Below are positions 1-7,761 of a DNA stretch of 64,000 nucleotides, piece by piece. The notes beneath the pieces are model-generated. The model worked only from the letters and a program-made list of their open reading frames with translations. It had not been told where the DNA came from and ran no database searches. The first letter of the stretch is position 1. Each line of letters begins with the position of its first letter. Made by a program: the position numbers and the translations under genes. Where the stretch lies: positions 1 through 64,000 of the forward strand of contig NZ_AOGZ02000016.1 of the NCBI RefSeq assembly GCF_000332515.2. Direction: 5' to 3'. This DNA comes from Leptospira wolbachii serovar Codice str. CDC (GTDB lineage Bacteria > Spirochaetota > Leptospiria > Leptospirales > Leptospiraceae).

Positions 1-921
1 ACGCGTACTCTGACCGAAGGTAAATTTTTAGTACGCCAAGTATCAGTGTCCGATGACCACCTACCACTTGTTTATCGAATCGAAAAAGAAGTGAACCATC
101 CTTTAGCGAAATCACTTGTGAAGTATCTAGAACCTTTTAGCTCTGTTACCAAAAGAGCAGGATCCATCCAACTTCTCCATTTGGAAAACATCCCTGGCCG
201 TGGGGTGAAAGCAGAATTAGAAGTGGATTCAAAATCACTTTCCGTTCTTATTGGAAACAAAAGTTTACTCGAATCGGAACAAATCCCGATGGAAAAAATG
301 CCGGAAGGGGAAGGATCCTTAATTTTACTTGCAGTGAATGGAAATTATCGGGGGAGTTTTTTACTCGCAGATGAAATACGACCTGGTGCCAGGTCTTTTA
401 TTTCCTTACTCAAACACTTTGTTCCCAACATTTCGATTCTTTCTGGGGATCGTTATGCAGCGGTGAAGTTCATTGCAGAAACACTCGGAATCGAAAAGTA
501 TTCCTCTGACTTATCTCCTGAAGACAAATCAAATCTTATCAGTACGGCTCAAGAAAAAGGAAACATTGTCATTATGGTGGGAGACGGAATCAACGATAGT
601 CTCTCTTTAGCCCAAGCCAATGTTTCCATTTCTCATACGGAAGCAGAAGACCTCTCTCTTGAAAAATCGGATGTTGTTTTGACTTCAGGGAATTTAAATG
701 GACTTGTCCATTCCCTACTTTCTGCCAAAAAAACAAGAGAGGTGATTTTACAAAACATCATCATTTCTTTCTGTTACAATTCCATCATGTTACCACTTGC
801 CATGTTTGGACTTATGTTACCCGTGATCTGTGCCGTGTTTATGGCATGTTCTAGCTTGACAGTCCTTCTCAATTCTCTTTCCATTAGATTTAGGATCCCC
901 CAATGGAAGCCCTCTACTTAA
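1..921 (+). CDS. ccoI: Cbb3 oxidase copper P-type ATPase, 3' part (CcoI/FixI-like)
   Basis: The frame is open from the first base, so the 5' part of the gene lies outside the window. The visible part is the second half of a heavy-metal P1B-type ATPase: the end of the phosphorylation loop (TRTLTEG at residues 1-7 of the visible frame), an HP dipeptide (NHPLAKS), the hinge motif VGDGINDS, and two closing membrane helices. The downstream partners, CcoS and a TauE/SafE-like protein, point to the copper ATPase that supplies cbb3-type cytochrome oxidase. The phosphorylation motif is normally DKTGTLT; here the Gly position reads Arg (cgt). The gene overlaps ccoS by 19 nt, so the two are translationally coupled. 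Assignment to CcoI rather than a general CopA rests on the neighbours. Confidence 0.88.
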   Translation, partial: TRTLTEGKFLVRQVSVSDDHLPLVYRIEKEVNHPLAKSLVKYLEPFSSVTKRAGSIQLLHLENIPGRGVKAELEVDSKSLSVLIGNKSLLESEQIPMEKMPEGEGSLILLAVNGNYRGSFLLADEIRPGARSFISLLKHFVPNISILSGDRYAAVKFIAETLGIEKYSSDLSPEDKSNLISTAQEKGNIVIMVGDGINDSLSLAQANVSISHTEAEDLSLEKSDVVLTSGNLNGLVHSLLSAKKTREVILQNIIISFCYNSIMLPLAMFGLMLPVICAVFMACSSLTVLLNSLSIRFRIPQWKPST

Positions 922-1100
922 CTATCCCCATGGCAATGTGTATTGCCGCTTTCTTTCTTTATGTCTTTATCACAGCCTTTCGTAAAGGTCAATTTGAGGA
1001 CATAGAATCTCCCAAGTATAGAATGTTCTTCGAAGAAGAAGAATACCCACAAAGTAAAGCCAACCCAAATCAATCAGATGGACCAACTAGCAAATCTTAG
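903..1100 (+). CDS. ccoS: Cbb3-type cytochrome oxidase assembly protein CcoS
   Basis: A 65-residue protein with one N-terminal membrane helix (about residues 5-25), followed by the family's characteristic RKGQFEDIESP segment and an acidic EEEE stretch. CcoS/FixS is needed for maturation of cbb3 oxidase, probably for cofactor insertion, and is nearly always encoded beside the copper ATPase CcoI. The ATG lies inside the end of ccoI, and the 3' end overlaps the next gene by 23 nt, so the three genes form one tightly packed operon. Length and motif both fit the family. Confidence 0.9.
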   Translation: MEALYLTIPMAMCIAAFFLYVFITAFRKGQFEDIESPKYRMFFEEEEYPQSKANPNQSDGPTSKS

Positions 1101-1764
1101 CTTCTTTGGATCCATACTTGTGTATGGATTTGTCAGTAGTTTTCATTGTTTGGTGATGTGTGGCCCCTTTGTTTCTCTTTTACAAACAGAAAAAGGAAAA
1201 CCCATTCCTATCTACCTCTACCACTTGGGGAGAGTCATCTCTTATACTTTTTTAGGTATGGTACTCGGCTTTCTTGGCAAAGGAGCCAATGCTTTAGGAG
1301 ATCTAACTGCAATCAAAGGAGTCGCTGGAGTATTCACCTTTTTATTTCTGATAGTGTTTGCCATTCGTACCTACTCCCTCAAATCAACCTCTAGTTTTGG
1401 ATCATTGCCACAAGGGATTCGCAAGTTTTTGGAAAAAATTCGTTCTCAGTTTAGTAAAAATGGACTTGGGTTTGGAATTGGAATTGTCAGTGCCCTACTC
1501 CCTTGTGGGGTTTTGTATCCAGCTTATGCTGCGTCCTTTGCCACAGGGAACTTACTCACGGGTGGTCTTGTGATGTTTTTCTTTTATTTGGGAACAGTAC
1601 CGGCTCTCTCTGGTCTTAGTTTCCTTGTGGGAAAGTGGAGGCACCGCATCCAACCGAAATGGATTCCTGCATTTGGAACTCTTGTGATTTTAACTTCGCT
1701 CAGTTTTTTACTCTACAGATTGTTTTTCCATAATCATGGAGAGTCTTGTGACCACTTGTTGTAA
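1078..1764 (+). CDS. TauE/SafE-like (DsbD_2/UreH-type) membrane protein of the cco cluster
   Basis: A 228-residue protein with about six membrane helices. Both halves carry the hallmark motifs of the family that sits next to ccoS in many genomes: HCLVMCGPF (residues 23-31) in the first half and LLPCGVLYPAY in the second. Proteins of this group are annotated as sulfite exporter TauE/SafE family or heavy-metal/urease-accessory transporters; some work in copper delivery to haem-copper oxidases, but no single substrate is proven. It overlaps ccoS by 23 nt and ends the operon. The paired cysteines could handle a metal or thiols. Confidence 0.82.
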   Translation: MDQLANLSFFGSILVYGFVSSFHCLVMCGPFVSLLQTEKGKPIPIYLYHLGRVISYTFLGMVLGFLGKGANALGDLTAIKGVAGVFTFLFLIVFAIRTYSLKSTSSFGSLPQGIRKFLEKIRSQFSKNGLGFGIGIVSALLPCGVLYPAYAASFATGNLLTGGLVMFFFYLGTVPALSGLSFLVGKWRHRIQPKWIPAFGTLVILTSLSFLLYRLFFHNHGESCDHLL

Positions 1765-1848
1765 CTTTGGAGTTGCTTAGACCTTCTTTCAGTCAAACCT
1801 CCGTTTGGTTGTCTCTACAACAGAATTCTATTTCTAGGATCTCTAGAC

Positions 1849-2178
1849 CTAAAATCCTCTTCCGCGGAAATATTTTTCTTTGAAGTGGCTGACTAAGTCT
1901 TGATTGATATTGGTGTCATTGTTATTGCCAATCACGGCAATGAGTTTTTTGGCTAAGTTTCTATCATGGTTCACTAACCATCGTCTATACTGAGTGTTTA
2001 ATTCAGACTCTCCCACAAGGATAACCTCGCTTGGTGATTGTAAGGTTTTGGTGATGTCCTCAAAATCCCAAACATCCGATTCCATTGGTTTCTCCCAAGT
2101 TTTGGATCTCATTTGGTCTGATTCAAATTTGATCATCTCAATTCGTTTTTTGTTGAGGTATAGGATGCAGGCGTTCAT
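1849..2178 (-). CDS. Hypothetical protein, about 109 aa
   Basis: The start is placed at the ATG at 2178 (MNACILYLNKK) because GGGAAG lies 7 nt upstream; the frame stays open 11 codons further up without a better ribosome site. The protein is soluble, without a signal peptide or membrane helix. It has a beta-strand-like start (ACILYLNKKRIEMIKFE) and a basic end (HFKEKYFRGRGF) loosely reminiscent of the eRF1-domain-3/host-attachment fold. That similarity is an impression only, and I do not recognise the family. It lies downstream of the sigma-factor operon on the same strand, separated by a perfect palindrome. Confidence 0.6.
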   Translation of the reverse strand: MNACILYLNKKRIEMIKFESDQMRSKTWEKPMESDVWDFEDITKTLQSPSEVILVGESELNTQYRRWLVNHDRNLAKKLIAVIGNNNDTNINQDLVSHFKEKYFRGRGF

Positions 2179-2259
2179 ATTTTCACTTCCCTTTACTTTA
2201 TTATGACGCAAAGGAAAACAAAATCATACTCTTTTTAAAAAAACCTCATGTTCTCTTTT

Positions 2260-2286
2260 TTGACATTTATCATTGATAAATGTCAA
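2260..2286. repeat. Perfect 12-bp-arm palindrome
   Basis: TTGACATTTATC and GATAAATGTCAA are perfect reverse complements separated by ATT. The element overlaps the stop codon of the small membrane-protein gene (stop at 2283-2285) and lies about 80 nt upstream of the next minus-strand gene. Neither side has the downstream U-tract of a standard intrinsic terminator on the minus strand, so an operator or a processing/stability hairpin is as likely as a terminator. Confidence 0.7.
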
Positions 2287-2546
2287 TCCATACTCAAACT
2301 CACAATTGATTCTGAACTCAGTTCGTCTACCAGGTAATGGACATTAGTTGATAGTTCGCTAGGTTCAATGATAAACTCATTAAAAAATAATAGGGAAAAG
2401 ACCAAACTAGAGGTAGCCAAAGCGACATAAATTTTACGCTTCGTCCTCTCGGTTCTGATTCTAACCCTGGTTTGCCTTACCAAACGTAATTCGAAATCAG
2501 AATCATTCAAAAGTTGTTCCCATTTTTTAGGATTCTTGGAATTCAT
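2283..2546 (-). CDS. Small one-TM protein downstream of ECF sigma factor, candidate anti-sigma
   Basis: An 87-residue protein: about 40 charged, probably cytoplasmic residues, one helix (about 40-58, KIYVALATSSLVFSLLFF), and a short acidic outer tail. It overlaps the sigma-factor gene by 20 nt and is therefore coupled to it. Size, topology and position match small single-pass anti-sigma factors such as CnrY/NccY, which hold an ECF sigma with their N-terminal segment. No sequence family is recognised, so the role is inferred from context. Confidence 0.7.
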   Translation of the reverse strand: MNSKNPKKWEQLLNDSDFELRLVRQTRVRIRTERTKRKIYVALATSSLVFSLLFFNEFIIEPSELSTNVHYLVDELSSESIVSLSMD

Positions 2547-3051
2547 TTTTTCCTCCTGGTATGTGTTTGCGGATCCATTCTTTGGTTCGAAACAATCGTG
2601 ACTTCACCGTTCCTTGCCTAATCTCTAGTTCCTTTGCAATTTCTTCCATGGTATTGCCAGCCAAATAAAGACGTAAGGTTTGACGATACACTTCAGGGAT
2701 CCTGTTAAGTATGGATTCGATCCATTCTTCCTTTTCCCATGTAGTAACGTCATGGGCACCCGAAAGTTGAACCTTGTTTTTTACTAGGTATCGTTTTGCT
2801 TTCTCTTCTTCCTTCAATCGTTTTTCATTCATACGAAGGGATTCGTTCCGAGCTATGGTGTAAATCCAAGTAGAAATTTTGGACCTACCATCAAACCCGC
2901 CCTTCTCCAAAGATTTAAAAGCACGGAAGTAGACTTCCTGAACTACATCTTCTGTAGCATCATCAAAACGGTCGATGAGGGTATCACCGACCGTTTTAAG
3001 AACCAAATATTTGGTTTCTTTGACTACTGTTTCGAAGTCAAACTCTGGCAT
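2527..3051 (-). CDS. ECF-type RNA polymerase sigma factor
   Basis: 174 residues with the two-domain layout of extracytoplasmic-function sigma factors. Region 2 (about residues 15-85) includes TEDVVQEVYFRAFKSL and the RSKISTWIYTIARN helix that recognises the -10 element. Region 4 (about 115-165) includes PEVYRQTLRLYLAGNTMEEIAKELEIRQGTVKSRLFRTKEWIRK in split form, that is, the helix-turn-helix for the -35 element. It is encoded 3 nt after the Spy-like gene and overlaps the one-TM gene by 20 nt. By context it should respond to an envelope or metal signal; its regulon is unknown. Confidence 0.93.
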   Translation of the reverse strand: MPEFDFETVVKETKYLVLKTVGDTLIDRFDDATEDVVQEVYFRAFKSLEKGGFDGRSKISTWIYTIARNESLRMNEKRLKEEEKAKRYLVKNKVQLSGAHDVTTWEKEEWIESILNRIPEVYRQTLRLYLAGNTMEEIAKELEIRQGTVKSRLFRTKEWIRKHIPGGKNEFQES

Positions 3052-3054
3052 TGT

Positions 3055-3507
3055 TTACTCTTCCGGTGGTTGGTGGCGGCTTGCGAAACGTTCCACTAGA
3101 TCAGCAAATTTTTCCCTTTGTTCTGGTTTTAACACTGCATGGAATTCTACGAGTTTAGATTGAAAAAACTTACGCATCTCTTGGTGGCGAGTTTCTCTTT
3201 CGATACTCATTTTATCCAATAACTTGGTGTCAATTTTCTCAGCTCGAATCTGTGTAGCCATTTCCTTTGCCCAAGATTCATGTTTTGGCTTCATTTCCTT
3301 GTGTTTGGCAATGAGTTCCGCTTTGATGGTTTCTAATTTGGCTTTTTGCGCATCATCTAAATCTAGTTTTGATGTGAGTTTAGAAGCCACCCATTCAATT
3401 CGTTTTTCGAAATCTTTGTGTCCACGGCAATTTCCGAATGCAAATGCCATAACCGATACTAAACCGACTGTTGTTGTGATTTTTAAAACTTGTTTGAGAG
3501 AGATCAT
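3055..3507 (-). CDS. Spy/CpxP-like periplasmic sensor, possible lipoprotein
   Basis: 150 residues: an N-terminal membrane segment ending in AFAFGNC, which fits the loose Leptospira lipobox, then an all-helical charged domain. That domain carries two LTxxQ-like turns (LDLDDAQKAKL and LKPEQREKF), the signature of the Spy/CpxP/ZraP/CnrX fold. Members are periplasmic chaperones or metal sensors. First gene of a three-gene operon with an ECF sigma and a one-TM protein, the composition of CnrYXH, where the Spy-like CnrX senses Ni/Co. The stretch upstream (3508-3603) presumably carries the promoter. Confidence 0.82.
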   Translation of the reverse strand: MISLKQVLKITTTVGLVSVMAFAFGNCRGHKDFEKRIEWVASKLTSKLDLDDAQKAKLETIKAELIAKHKEMKPKHESWAKEMATQIRAEKIDTKLLDKMSIERETRHQEMRKFFQSKLVEFHAVLKPEQREKFADLVERFASRHQPPEE

Positions 3508-3603
3508 AAAACCTTCCTTGTTTGTTTGGGAAATAAGACCCGGAAGATTGAGGGAGAGTTCCCTACCTCTAAAAAAAGAAGCAGGGAATATAAAAAATTT
3601 AGA

Positions 3604-3984
3604 TTAGAAACTTGGGAACGGATCGCCTGTTAAGTATCCATCTGTTTTCAAGTCTTGGCAGGAAAGGATGTTTGCAATCGCAGAACCAAGTACAAAGCCT
3701 TTAAAACCTTTGATATCAGAAACACACTGATCAACATCCGCTTTCACATAATATTTAGCTGAGTCGATACTAGCAATGTCCGCCGCAATTAAACTGTAAA
3801 TAGAGATAAAAGGTCGTCCTACCAAAATAGTTGAATTGATCAGGTCTGTCTGGATGGCAGCATCGGTGATTCGAGAAGCTACTTCAGAACCTTTTTCACG
3901 ATCGATGGTTGCACCTGCTGGATTTAAGACAAGACAATTGGTTAGCGAAAACGCTAAAGCAACAAAAAGTATTTTTTTTAACAT
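3604..3984 (-). CDS. Leptospira-type lipoprotein, hypothetical
   Basis: The start is set at the ATG at 3984 (MLKKILFVALAF) because AAGGAA lies 7 nt before it. The signal peptide ends in SLTNC, a spirochaetal lipobox with Cys at about residue 17. The mature part is about 110 residues, rich in Ile/Ala/Asp, with two more cysteines (DQCVSD and SCQDLK), and resembles small lipoproteins seen in multiple copies in Leptospira. No function can be assigned. Confidence 0.75.
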   Translation of the reverse strand: MLKKILFVALAFSLTNCLVLNPAGATIDREKGSEVASRITDAAIQTDLINSTILVGRPFISIYSLIAADIASIDSAKYYVKADVDQCVSDIKGFKGFVLGSAIANILSCQDLKTDGYLTGDPFPSF

Positions 3985-4076
3985 AAATGGTTCCTTGAAT
4001 AATGGTTTCACCAAATCTAAATCCTATATACCTTGGGTTCAAGAAAAATCCGATAAGAATGTTTATTTAACAGCGG

Positions 4077-4757
4077 TCAATCGCCTACAATAAAGATAGT
4101 GAGAACCCAATTGTTTTTCTTTTTTTCAAAAAAAGCTCTGTAGTCAAGAGGACTACGTAAAAAGCGATCACATACATATCCTGGTTTCCCTTGTGGAGTA
4201 CATATTTTTTTCCAGTTACAATTACTTTCTTTTTCGAGACGTCTTCCATCTAAATCATCAGCTTCTGCTCTTACGATTTGGTAACTGAGTTGAGTGATTG
4301 ATTTTGATTCTTTGGATGCTTCTTCTCTTACGTTTACATTCTTTCCTATTACCAAATAGTGCGTGAAAGGATCATAATCACCAGGGAAGGTTTCGAAAAA
4401 GTATGGTGCCACCATCTGGCCTTCTTTATTCTGCCGAAAGCCCAATTTGATAACCTCTTCCATAAGTTCCCAAAAGTTGGAGGAAGACGGTTTTTCTGTT
4501 AGTTGGAATGATTTTAAAAAATCTTTTTTTCCTGCTTCCCCACCAAAAGAAAAATGGATGTCTTTGTCGATTACCTCTTCTAAGGCTTTACGATCCTTCG
4601 ATTTTAGAATTTTTTGAAATCTGGTTTTGAATTCGTTAAAACTTTTATCCTTCGCCGAATGATCGATAGGTGTTAATGATTTGGCCGGGAAAGGATCACA
4701 GGGAAGTAAGACCGTTGGGACAAGGAAAAAAAAGAGAACAATATTGTATTTTAGCAT
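4077..4757 (-). CDS. Secreted SH3-like domain protein
   Basis: The start is placed at the ATG at 4757 (MLKYNIVLFFFL), preceded by CAGG; the frame is open 19 codons further up into the neighbouring gene. A signal peptide is followed by a charged helical region and then a bacterial SH3-like segment (VIGKNVNVREEASKESKSITQLSY), where NVREEAS corresponds to the usual NVRSGPS motif. Such domains bind cell-wall or protein ligands outside the cytoplasm. Probably periplasmic or outer-membrane associated; the ligand is unknown. Confidence 0.72.
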   Translation of the reverse strand: MLKYNIVLFFFLVPTVLLPCDPFPAKSLTPIDHSAKDKSFNEFKTRFQKILKSKDRKALEEVIDKDIHFSFGGEAGKKDFLKSFQLTEKPSSSNFWELMEEVIKLGFRQNKEGQMVAPYFFETFPGDYDPFTHYLVIGKNVNVREEASKESKSITQLSYQIVRAEADDLDGRRLEKESNCNWKKICTPQGKPGYVCDRFLRSPLDYRAFFEKKKNNWVLTIFIVGD

Positions 4758-4794
4758 AAAACCTGCAAAAACAATAGACCGACTGTTTAAAGAA

Positions 4795-5151
4795 TCAATT
4801 CTTTTTCGATACATTTACCGCAATAACGCATTGTTTTGTGATCCCAAGATTCTCTCTAATTTCTTCCAAGGAAAGTTTTTTCCGTTTGAGCTCACAAACT
4901 TTCAGGAAAAGTTCGGCATACTCTTTGTCCAATTTTTCACCATCTTCATCCTCTTCTGTCAAAACCAATTTGGCAATATCGACACAAGACCTTTCCGATT
5001 CTGGCAGTAGTTGGAAAATGGTTTTCACTGTTTCTTCCTTTTGTTTGCAAGAAACGCTAGCGGGTTGTTTTTCCTTTCCGGACAACGAAGTAAGGAACAC
5101 CGGGAAAAATAGGATGAGGAATGATAATGGGATTTTATACATCGACTTCAT
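4795..5151 (-). CDS. Secreted hypothetical protein with four cysteines
   Basis: The start at 5151 (MKSMYKIPLSF) is supported by GGAAGAAG just upstream. A signal peptide of about 25 residues is followed by a short, acidic-to-basic helical domain with four cysteines (VSCKQ, RSCVD, KVCEL, KQCVI), likely forming two disulfides in the periplasm. It is transcribed in the same direction as the SH3-like gene and overlaps only its longest possible 5' extension. Divergent from aspA. No family recognised. Confidence 0.65.
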   Translation of the reverse strand: MKSMYKIPLSFLILFFPVFLTSLSGKEKQPASVSCKQKEETVKTIFQLLPESERSCVDIAKLVLTEEDEDGEKLDKEYAELFLKVCELKRKKLSLEEIRENLGITKQCVIAVNVSKKN

Positions 5152-5216
5152 AAATCTTCTTCCCATTTGGATTTGGTCGAGTATCTTTCGTCCTATCCAA
5201 GAGAAATTATATACCT

Positions 5217-6620
5217 ATGAACAAATCGATTCGCAGAGAACACGACCTTTTGGGAGAACGAGATCTCCCTGCTAATGCCTATTGGGGGATCCACACACTT
5301 AGAGCCTTAGAAAACTATCCGATTACAGGAAAAACCATCGGATCCTACCCAGATTTAGTGCGTGCCCTTGCCTACATCAAAAGGGCTTCTGCCAAAGCCA
5401 ATTTGCAGCTCGGCCAACTTTCGAAAGAAACTACAAAAATGATCACGGATGCTTGCGATCGGATCTTAAAAGGAGAGTTCCATTCGGAATTTGTTGTGGA
5501 TGTGATTCAAGGTGGGGCAGGAACTTCCACGAATATGAATGCCAATGAAGTGATCACAAACATTGCTCTAGAAATGTACGGGTTTCCCAAAGGAGATTAT
5601 TCTCACTTGCATCCGTTAAATGATGTCAATATGTCGCAAAGTACAAACGATGTATATCCCACATCTATCAAAGTTGCAGCAGTGTTTGCCATCAAAGGAT
5701 TACTTTTAGCCATGGAGGAACTGCAAACTTCTTTTCGAAAAAAATCAGAAGAATTTAAAGACATTTTAAAAATTGGGAGAACCCAACTTCAAGACGCAGT
5801 ACCTATGACCTTGGGGCAAGAATTCTCCACTTACGATGTTATGTTAGGTGAGGATATCAACAGACTAAAAGAAGCAACCTCACTCATTGGAGAGATCAAC
5901 TTAGGAGCTACTGCTATCGGCACTGGAATCAATACTGATATTCGCTATTCACAAATTGTCACAGATATTTTATCGAACGACACTGGACTTAGTCTTATTG
6001 CAGCACCTAATTTAATCGAAGCCACCCAAGACACAGGCGCCTTTGTTCAGTTATCTGGTGTACTCAAACGGATTGCGACAAAACTTTCTAAAATATGTAA
6101 TGACTTACGACTTCTCTCCAGTGGCCCCCAAGGCGGGTTTAACGAAATCAACCTTCCTGCGAAGGCAGCTGGATCCTCTATTATGCCAGGGAAAGTCAAC
6201 CCCATCATCCCGGAAGTAGTCAACCAAATTGCTTATGAAGTCATAGGAAACGATATCACCATCACAATGGCAGCAGAAGCCGGACAACTCCAGTTAAATG
6301 CTTTTGAGCCTATCATCGCCCATAGTCTTTTTAAAAGTATTGAACACCTAACAGCCGGTTGCAAAACACTAGAAATCAATTGTATCATTGGAATTACGGC
6401 AAACCGGGAACTACTGGAATCCCGAGTCAAAACTTCTGCGGGCCTTGCCACGGCCTTAAATCCATACATTGGGTACGAAAATGCAACCCTTGTCGCAAAG
6501 AAGGCCCTGCTAGAAAACCGGTCTGTCGAATCCATAGTTCTCGAATTAGGTCTGTTAGAAGAAAAAAAATTGAAAGAGATCCTGAGACCCGAAATCCTAA
6601 CCTCACCGCATACACTTTAA
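5217..6620 (+). CDS. aspA: Aspartate ammonia-lyase (aspartase)
   Basis: 467 residues, the usual length of aspartase/class II fumarase proteins. It carries the fumarase/aspartase signature GSSIMPGKVNP at about residue 320, the substrate-binding GAGTSTNMNANEV segment near residue 100, and NDVNMSQSTNDVYPT near 140. It deaminates L-aspartate to fumarate and ammonia in the cytosol. The close relative fumarase C cannot be fully excluded by eye, but the overall wording of the motifs (QGGAGTSTNMNANEVI) is that of aspartases. Transcribed divergently from 5151. Confidence 0.9.
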   Translation: MNKSIRREHDLLGERDLPANAYWGIHTLRALENYPITGKTIGSYPDLVRALAYIKRASAKANLQLGQLSKETTKMITDACDRILKGEFHSEFVVDVIQGGAGTSTNMNANEVITNIALEMYGFPKGDYSHLHPLNDVNMSQSTNDVYPTSIKVAAVFAIKGLLLAMEELQTSFRKKSEEFKDILKIGRTQLQDAVPMTLGQEFSTYDVMLGEDINRLKEATSLIGEINLGATAIGTGINTDIRYSQIVTDILSNDTGLSLIAAPNLIEATQDTGAFVQLSGVLKRIATKLSKICNDLRLLSSGPQGGFNEINLPAKAAGSSIMPGKVNPIIPEVVNQIAYEVIGNDITITMAAEAGQLQLNAFEPIIAHSLFKSIEHLTAGCKTLEINCIIGITANRELLESRVKTSAGLATALNPYIGYENATLVAKKALLENRSVESIVLELGLLEEKKLKEILRPEILTSPHTL

Positions 6621-6685
6621 GGTTGGTTTATTTCTTGCTTTCTTTTTGTTTTTCCAGAAAATACGCTCGGCTCTATTCGTAATTT

Positions 6686-7069
6686 ATGAAACAATTAAGT
6701 ATGGTATACCTAGTTGAAGATGACATGATCACAACATTTCTCATCAAAACTTTGATGGAGAAATTTTCCTTTGCAGACGAAATCCATGGATTCCAGAATG
6801 GAGAGGATGCTCTAAACGCCCTGCTAAATGGCAAGGCAGATCCCGATTTATTATTTTTAGATTTGAATATGCCCATTATGGATGGCTGGGAATTTTTAGG
6901 TGCCATAAGTAAACATCCTAAATATGCAAAGCTCCCTATCTATATCCTTACCTCGTCCATTGACCCCACAGACAAAGCTCGTTCTGCGGAATTCAAAAAT
7001 GTAAAAGGGTATCTTGTAAAACCCCTATCCCTGAAGGATTTGCAGTCGATCAACCCGGAAGTAGGCTAA
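6686..7069 (+). CDS. Single-domain CheY-like response regulator
   Basis: 127 residues consisting only of a receiver domain: acidic pocket E11/D12/D13, phospho-acceptor D59 in LFLDLNMP, the Thr/Ser switch (ILTSS, about 88-92) and the conserved Lys in YLVKP (about 112). There is no output domain, so it must act by protein contact, like CheY or Rcp1-type regulators. No histidine kinase lies next to it; the nearest is the hybrid receptor kinase at about 43 kb. It lies 65 nt after aspA. Confidence 0.93.
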   Translation: MKQLSMVYLVEDDMITTFLIKTLMEKFSFADEIHGFQNGEDALNALLNGKADPDLLFLDLNMPIMDGWEFLGAISKHPKYAKLPIYILTSSIDPTDKARSAEFKNVKGYLVKPLSLKDLQSINPEVG

Positions 7070-7121
7070 TGAGACATATTTTTTTCCTTTAGTTTTCCTC
7101 ATCTTTGTCGATCTTAAAGTT

Positions 7122-7751
7122 GTGAGACTGACTGATATTCCTTCTGTATCTTCTGTGCTAAATCGGATGGAATCCCTATCCAAACTTTCGGAAAATCCCA
7201 AGTCTCTCGTTTCCTTTCCTGATGTTTTGGAAAGGGAATGGAACCAGGCAAAACCTACACAAAACTTACCAGTTGTGCCTTCTCAGACACAACCCGTTGA
7301 TTCCATCTCCCTCCCCTTCCCAGAAGACAGATCCAAAACCTCTTTGCACTCGGATTTGGGAAACAAATCCAAAGACATTTTAGGAACCATAGAGTCTATA
7401 GCCAAATCCCAAGGGATGGATCCCAATTTGGTCAAGGCCATGGTCAAGGCGGAATCGAATTTTAAACCCCAAGCTGTATCTCCGAAAGGTGCCATGGGGC
7501 TTATGCAATTGATGCCAGAAACAGCAGAATCCTTAGGTGTGACCGATCCCTTTGATCCCGAAGACAATATTGGTGGTGGCGTGAAGTTTTTAAAGGGGCT
7601 TATGAAAGAATTCAAAGATCCAGAAAAAGCGATCGCAGCTTACAACGCGGGACCCGGTGCTGTCAAACGTTACAAGGGCATTCCTCCTTACGAGGAAACG
7701 CAAAAATACGTAAACAAAGTCAAACGCTACTATAAAGATTTTAGTTCTTAA
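7122..7751 (+). CDS. Lytic transglycosylase with SLT domain
   Basis: 209 residues, with GTG as the likely start. Residues 1-85 are low-complexity and Pro/Ser-rich. The C-terminal half is an SLT (goose-lysozyme-like) domain with catalytic Glu at about 111 in KAESNF, then GAMGLMQLMPETA, and AAYNAGPGAVKRY. It would cleave peptidoglycan between MurNAc and GlcNAc. No signal peptide is evident, which is unusual for a cell-wall enzyme; export by the flagellar apparatus or an unrecognised signal is possible. Confidence 0.88.
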   Translation: MRLTDIPSVSSVLNRMESLSKLSENPKSLVSFPDVLEREWNQAKPTQNLPVVPSQTQPVDSISLPFPEDRSKTSLHSDLGNKSKDILGTIESIAKSQGMDPNLVKAMVKAESNFKPQAVSPKGAMGLMQLMPETAESLGVTDPFDPEDNIGGGVKFLKGLMKEFKDPEKAIAAYNAGPGAVKRYKGIPPYEETQKYVNKVKRYYKDFSS

Positions 7752-7761
7752 AATTTAGGTT

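Noticed and set aside
3224..3607. Plus-strand open frame of 127 codons opposite the Spy-like gene
   Set aside because: Antisense shadow; Cys/Ser/Phe-rich, no ribosome site.
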